Assembly (NCBI GenBank): GCA_016932145.1
Contig: JAFGDI010000148.1
Location: 1-8,694 of the forward strand
DNA from: Sedimentisphaerales bacterium
GTDB lineage: Bacteria; Planctomycetota; Phycisphaerae; Sedimentisphaerales; SM23-30
Direction of reading: 5' to 3'
Length of the DNA stretch: 8,694 nt
The position numbers were made by a program, and so were the translations under genes. The stretch's first letter is position 1. The number at the start of each line of letters is the position of its first letter. A model generated the notes under the pieces. That model searched no databases and was not told the origin of the DNA. It saw only the letters and a list, made by a program, of their open reading frames with translations. This document shows positions 6,982 through 8,694 of the stretch, piece by piece.

Positions 6982-7029
6982 GTTTGTAAAACAAACAACG
7001 CAAGGTTGGTTAGCCCTTCCTTGCGTTGT
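6982..7029 (-). terminator. Strong hairpin terminator between convergent genes
   Basis: A perfect 11-bp inverted repeat, ACAACGCAAGG (6995-7005) and CCTTGCGTTGT (7019-7029), with a 13-base loop. Read on the minus strand the second arm is followed directly by TTGTTTTAC, so it serves as a Rho-independent terminator for the phosphatase gene, about 60 bp past its stop. On the plus strand the following bases are only moderately T-rich, so termination of the dapB-like gene there is possible but weaker. A second small palindrome, GTTTGT-AAA-ACAAAC (6982-6996), overlaps the U-rich tail. Confidence 0.8.
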
Positions 7030-7088
7030 ATAATAATCATTTCTTAACTTGTACAAATAATCATCGCCTATGTTCTGACTGGAAAGGG

Positions 7089-8582
7089 TCAATCCAGGCT
7101 TACCTGCATGACCTCAGCCATTTTACGGGGGGTGTCGCTGTTATTGTACATCATTTCAAACATGTGCGAACCAGCGCCGATGGCATATACCGGAACAGGC
7201 ACAGCGGTATGACTGTAAGTGCCCCAGGAGATGCCGGCTTTGCGATTGAGTAGATGGGTAGCTGTTACAGTAAGCGGCTCGTAACCGCCATAGAGCAGTG
7301 AAAATTCCTGGCCCTTACTGCGTTTGCGGGCCATAGTCTGATCATAAGCCTTTTCGAGCAGCTCGCGTTCAAAGTCACTCAGATCGCTATAATTAAGACC
7401 GAAATAATTATCGAGAAGGTCCTTAATCTCGCTATCCATATCATCATCTTCATCGTCCCAGTCGGCTTGTTCTTTATAATCGTTTAATATGGTATCGGTG
7501 AACTTCTGAAAAGATATTTTCTGTTTGGCCATAACCTCAAAAGCAGAATCATAACCCATTCCGGCAAAGCCCATGGCCAGTCCGCCGGTTTCATGGTCTC
7601 CGGTAACAACAATGAGCGTTTCAGCCGGGTGCTGTCTGTAGAAGTCCAGGGCTACGCCAACAACTTCATCAAAGGCCAAAACTTCATCAATTACAGTTCG
7701 TGCATCATTAGCATGACAGGCCCAGTCGATCTTGCCGCCCTCTACCATCATGAAAAAACCTGCCGGGTTATCAAGTATGCGAATTGCCTCTCGGGTATAT
7801 TCTGCCAGAGAAAGGTCTTCCTGAGGCTTATCTATACTATAGGGCATACTCCAATCACCACCGATAAAATCCTTACTATAGGCAAAAGTCTTAGTACCCG
7901 GCTCAATCGCCTGCAATTCGGCCCGATTAGTTGCAATGGCATAACCCTTACGACGGGCAGCCTCCAGCGGGTCATTATCAGCCGTCGCCTGTGGCTTACC
8001 CGGCTGCATAGACCTTTTACCATCTGAAACCTTCTCGCCATTCATACCACCACCGCCAAAGAAATCGAAATCGGATCTGGCCAGGTCCATAGATATCTGC
8101 CAGAGCATTCCCCGGTCGGGCTGATGAGCGTAAAAGCAGGCTGGCGTAGCATGATCGATCGAGACACTGGTGAGAATACCCACTTTCATGCCCTTATCTC
8201 TGGCCTTCTCTGCTATAGTAGGCAGAGATTTTGTCCGGCTTGAATCCATAGCTATAGTACCGCAACGGGTTTTATGACCACAGGACATAGCCGTACCAGC
8301 CGCAGCAGAATCAGTAATGAAGCGATCAGAAGCAAAAGTATTCTGTAACCCGATCACCGGCATAGTAGTCATATGCAACTGCTTTACCCCGGTAGTGCCC
8401 TCTTTATCAGGACCAACCTGGGTCTGCTGCAAGTAACCTTCTGCGGTATGTACCTGGGTCATGGACATACCATCACCAATAAGGAAAAAGACATATTTAG
8501 GAGTAATAAACTGGTCACTCTGGCCATAACTAAAAGAAGTAGCCAGTAGTAAAACTAAGAGTGCTTTGTAAAGATATTTCAT
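7089..8582 (-). CDS. phoA: Secreted alkaline phosphatase (PhoA family)
   Basis: 497-residue exported metal-dependent phosphomonoesterase. The signal peptide is MKYLYKALLVLLL to about residue 20. Residues matching the E. coli enzyme are Asp37 in IGDGM (Asp51), nucleophile Ser92 in TDSAAAGTA (Ser102), Thr146 (Thr155), Arg157 in HQPDR (Arg166), Glu281, Asp286 and His290 (Glu322, Asp327, His331), Asp329-His330 in GDHE (369-370), and His458 in SHTAVPVPVY (His412). The full metal and phosphate set is therefore present. Position 153 is His144 and position 328 is Trp287, as in cold-adapted Vibrio phosphatase. A very acidic patch (375-383) begins a roughly 70-residue insertion before the C-terminal metal ligand. 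The frame is open upstream to a TTG at 8648, but that part looks like leader sequence. ATG at 8582 gives a classic signal peptide; ATG at 8591 (MRKMKY) is an alternative. No clear Shine-Dalgarno separates them and no clear Pho box is seen. Confidence 0.92.
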   Translation of the reverse strand: MKYLYKALLVLLLATSFSYGQSDQFITPKYVFFLIGDGMSMTQVHTAEGYLQQTQVGPDKEGTTGVKQLHMTTMPVIGLQNTFASDRFITDSAAAGTAMSCGHKTRCGTIAMDSSRTKSLPTIAEKARDKGMKVGILTSVSIDHATPACFYAHQPDRGMLWQISMDLARSDFDFFGGGGMNGEKVSDGKRSMQPGKPQATADNDPLEAARRKGYAIATNRAELQAIEPGTKTFAYSKDFIGGDWSMPYSIDKPQEDLSLAEYTREAIRILDNPAGFFMMVEGGKIDWACHANDARTVIDEVLAFDEVVGVALDFYRQHPAETLIVVTGDHETGGLAMGFAGMGYDSAFEVMAKQKISFQKFTDTILNDYKEQADWDDEDDDMDSEIKDLLDNYFGLNYSDLSDFERELLEKAYDQTMARKRSKGQEFSLLYGGYEPLTVTATHLLNRKAGISWGTYSHTAVPVPVYAIGAGSHMFEMMYNNSDTPRKMAEVMQVSLD

Positions 8583-8648
8583 TTTTCTCATTCTTTCTGG
8601 CAGGCTGATATTCTGGTAGGTTTTAGTTTGCTGCCTGTCCACAGACAA

Positions 8649-8694
8649 AAGCTATATAAATGTATATATATTATTCATATAATTCGTTAACAGA
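8649..8694 (-). promoter_or_regulatory. A/T-rich upstream region of the phosphatase gene
   Basis: The edge of the window upstream of the phosphatase frame is strongly A/T-rich, with several TATATA-like hexamers on the minus strand (for example TTAACG, 16 bases, TATATA). It is a likely promoter zone, but no single -35/-10 pair stands out and no Pho-box pair of CTGTCAT-like repeats is seen. Confidence 0.25.

Noticed and set aside
8583..8648. TTG start extending the phosphatase by 22 residues
   Set aside because: It would bury the signal peptide behind a charged extension, has no ribosome site, and sits next to the A/T-rich promoter zone.

Overview
The window looks like a chromosomal fragment of a Gram-negative environmental bacterium of the PVC group (Planctomycetes/Verrucomicrobia/Lentisphaerae), most likely Phycisphaerae-like. 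The main clue is a type II secretion-like pseudopilin with the H-X9-DG motif, a family greatly expanded in those phyla, sitting beside large secreted glycoside hydrolases. The placement is inference from protein style. There is no rRNA or other phylogenetic marker in the window.

Layout. Positions 1-5195 hold three minus-strand genes, read from high to low coordinates: an H-X9-DG pseudopilin (5195-4374), a secreted 839-residue six-hairpin glycosidase-like protein (4090-1571), and, 29 bp further on, a secreted GH2 beta-galactosidase (1541 to beyond the left edge, so its C-terminal half is missing). The two hydrolases almost certainly share a transcript. A perfect 7-1-7 palindrome (TTGTAAA-A-TTTACAA) upstream of the first hydrolase is a good operator candidate. 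Positions 5196-6175 contain no convincing gene but hold several short repeats, hairpins and promoter-like elements. A plus-strand DapB-like reductase (6176-6937) follows, with a perfect TATAAT box and a terminator-like hairpin in its leader. It converges on a secreted alkaline phosphatase (8582-7089, minus), and the pair is separated by a strong hairpin terminator.

How the genes fit together. The left half reads as a polysaccharide or glycoside-scavenging unit: two exported hydrolases (one beta-galactosidase, one of unassigned substrate) downstream of a surface/secretion pseudopilin. The alkaline phosphatase is a further exported scavenging enzyme, for phosphate. The DapB-like protein is cytoplasmic and stands alone, away from any lysine or peptidoglycan genes. 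It departs from canonical DapB at several cofactor- and substrate-contacting motifs, so its reaction should not be assumed. Nothing here is a clear mobile element, CRISPR array, tRNA or rRNA. The most unusual content is the divergent DapB-like enzyme with its structured leader, the unplaced six-hairpin enzyme, and the regulatory-looking 980 bp gap.
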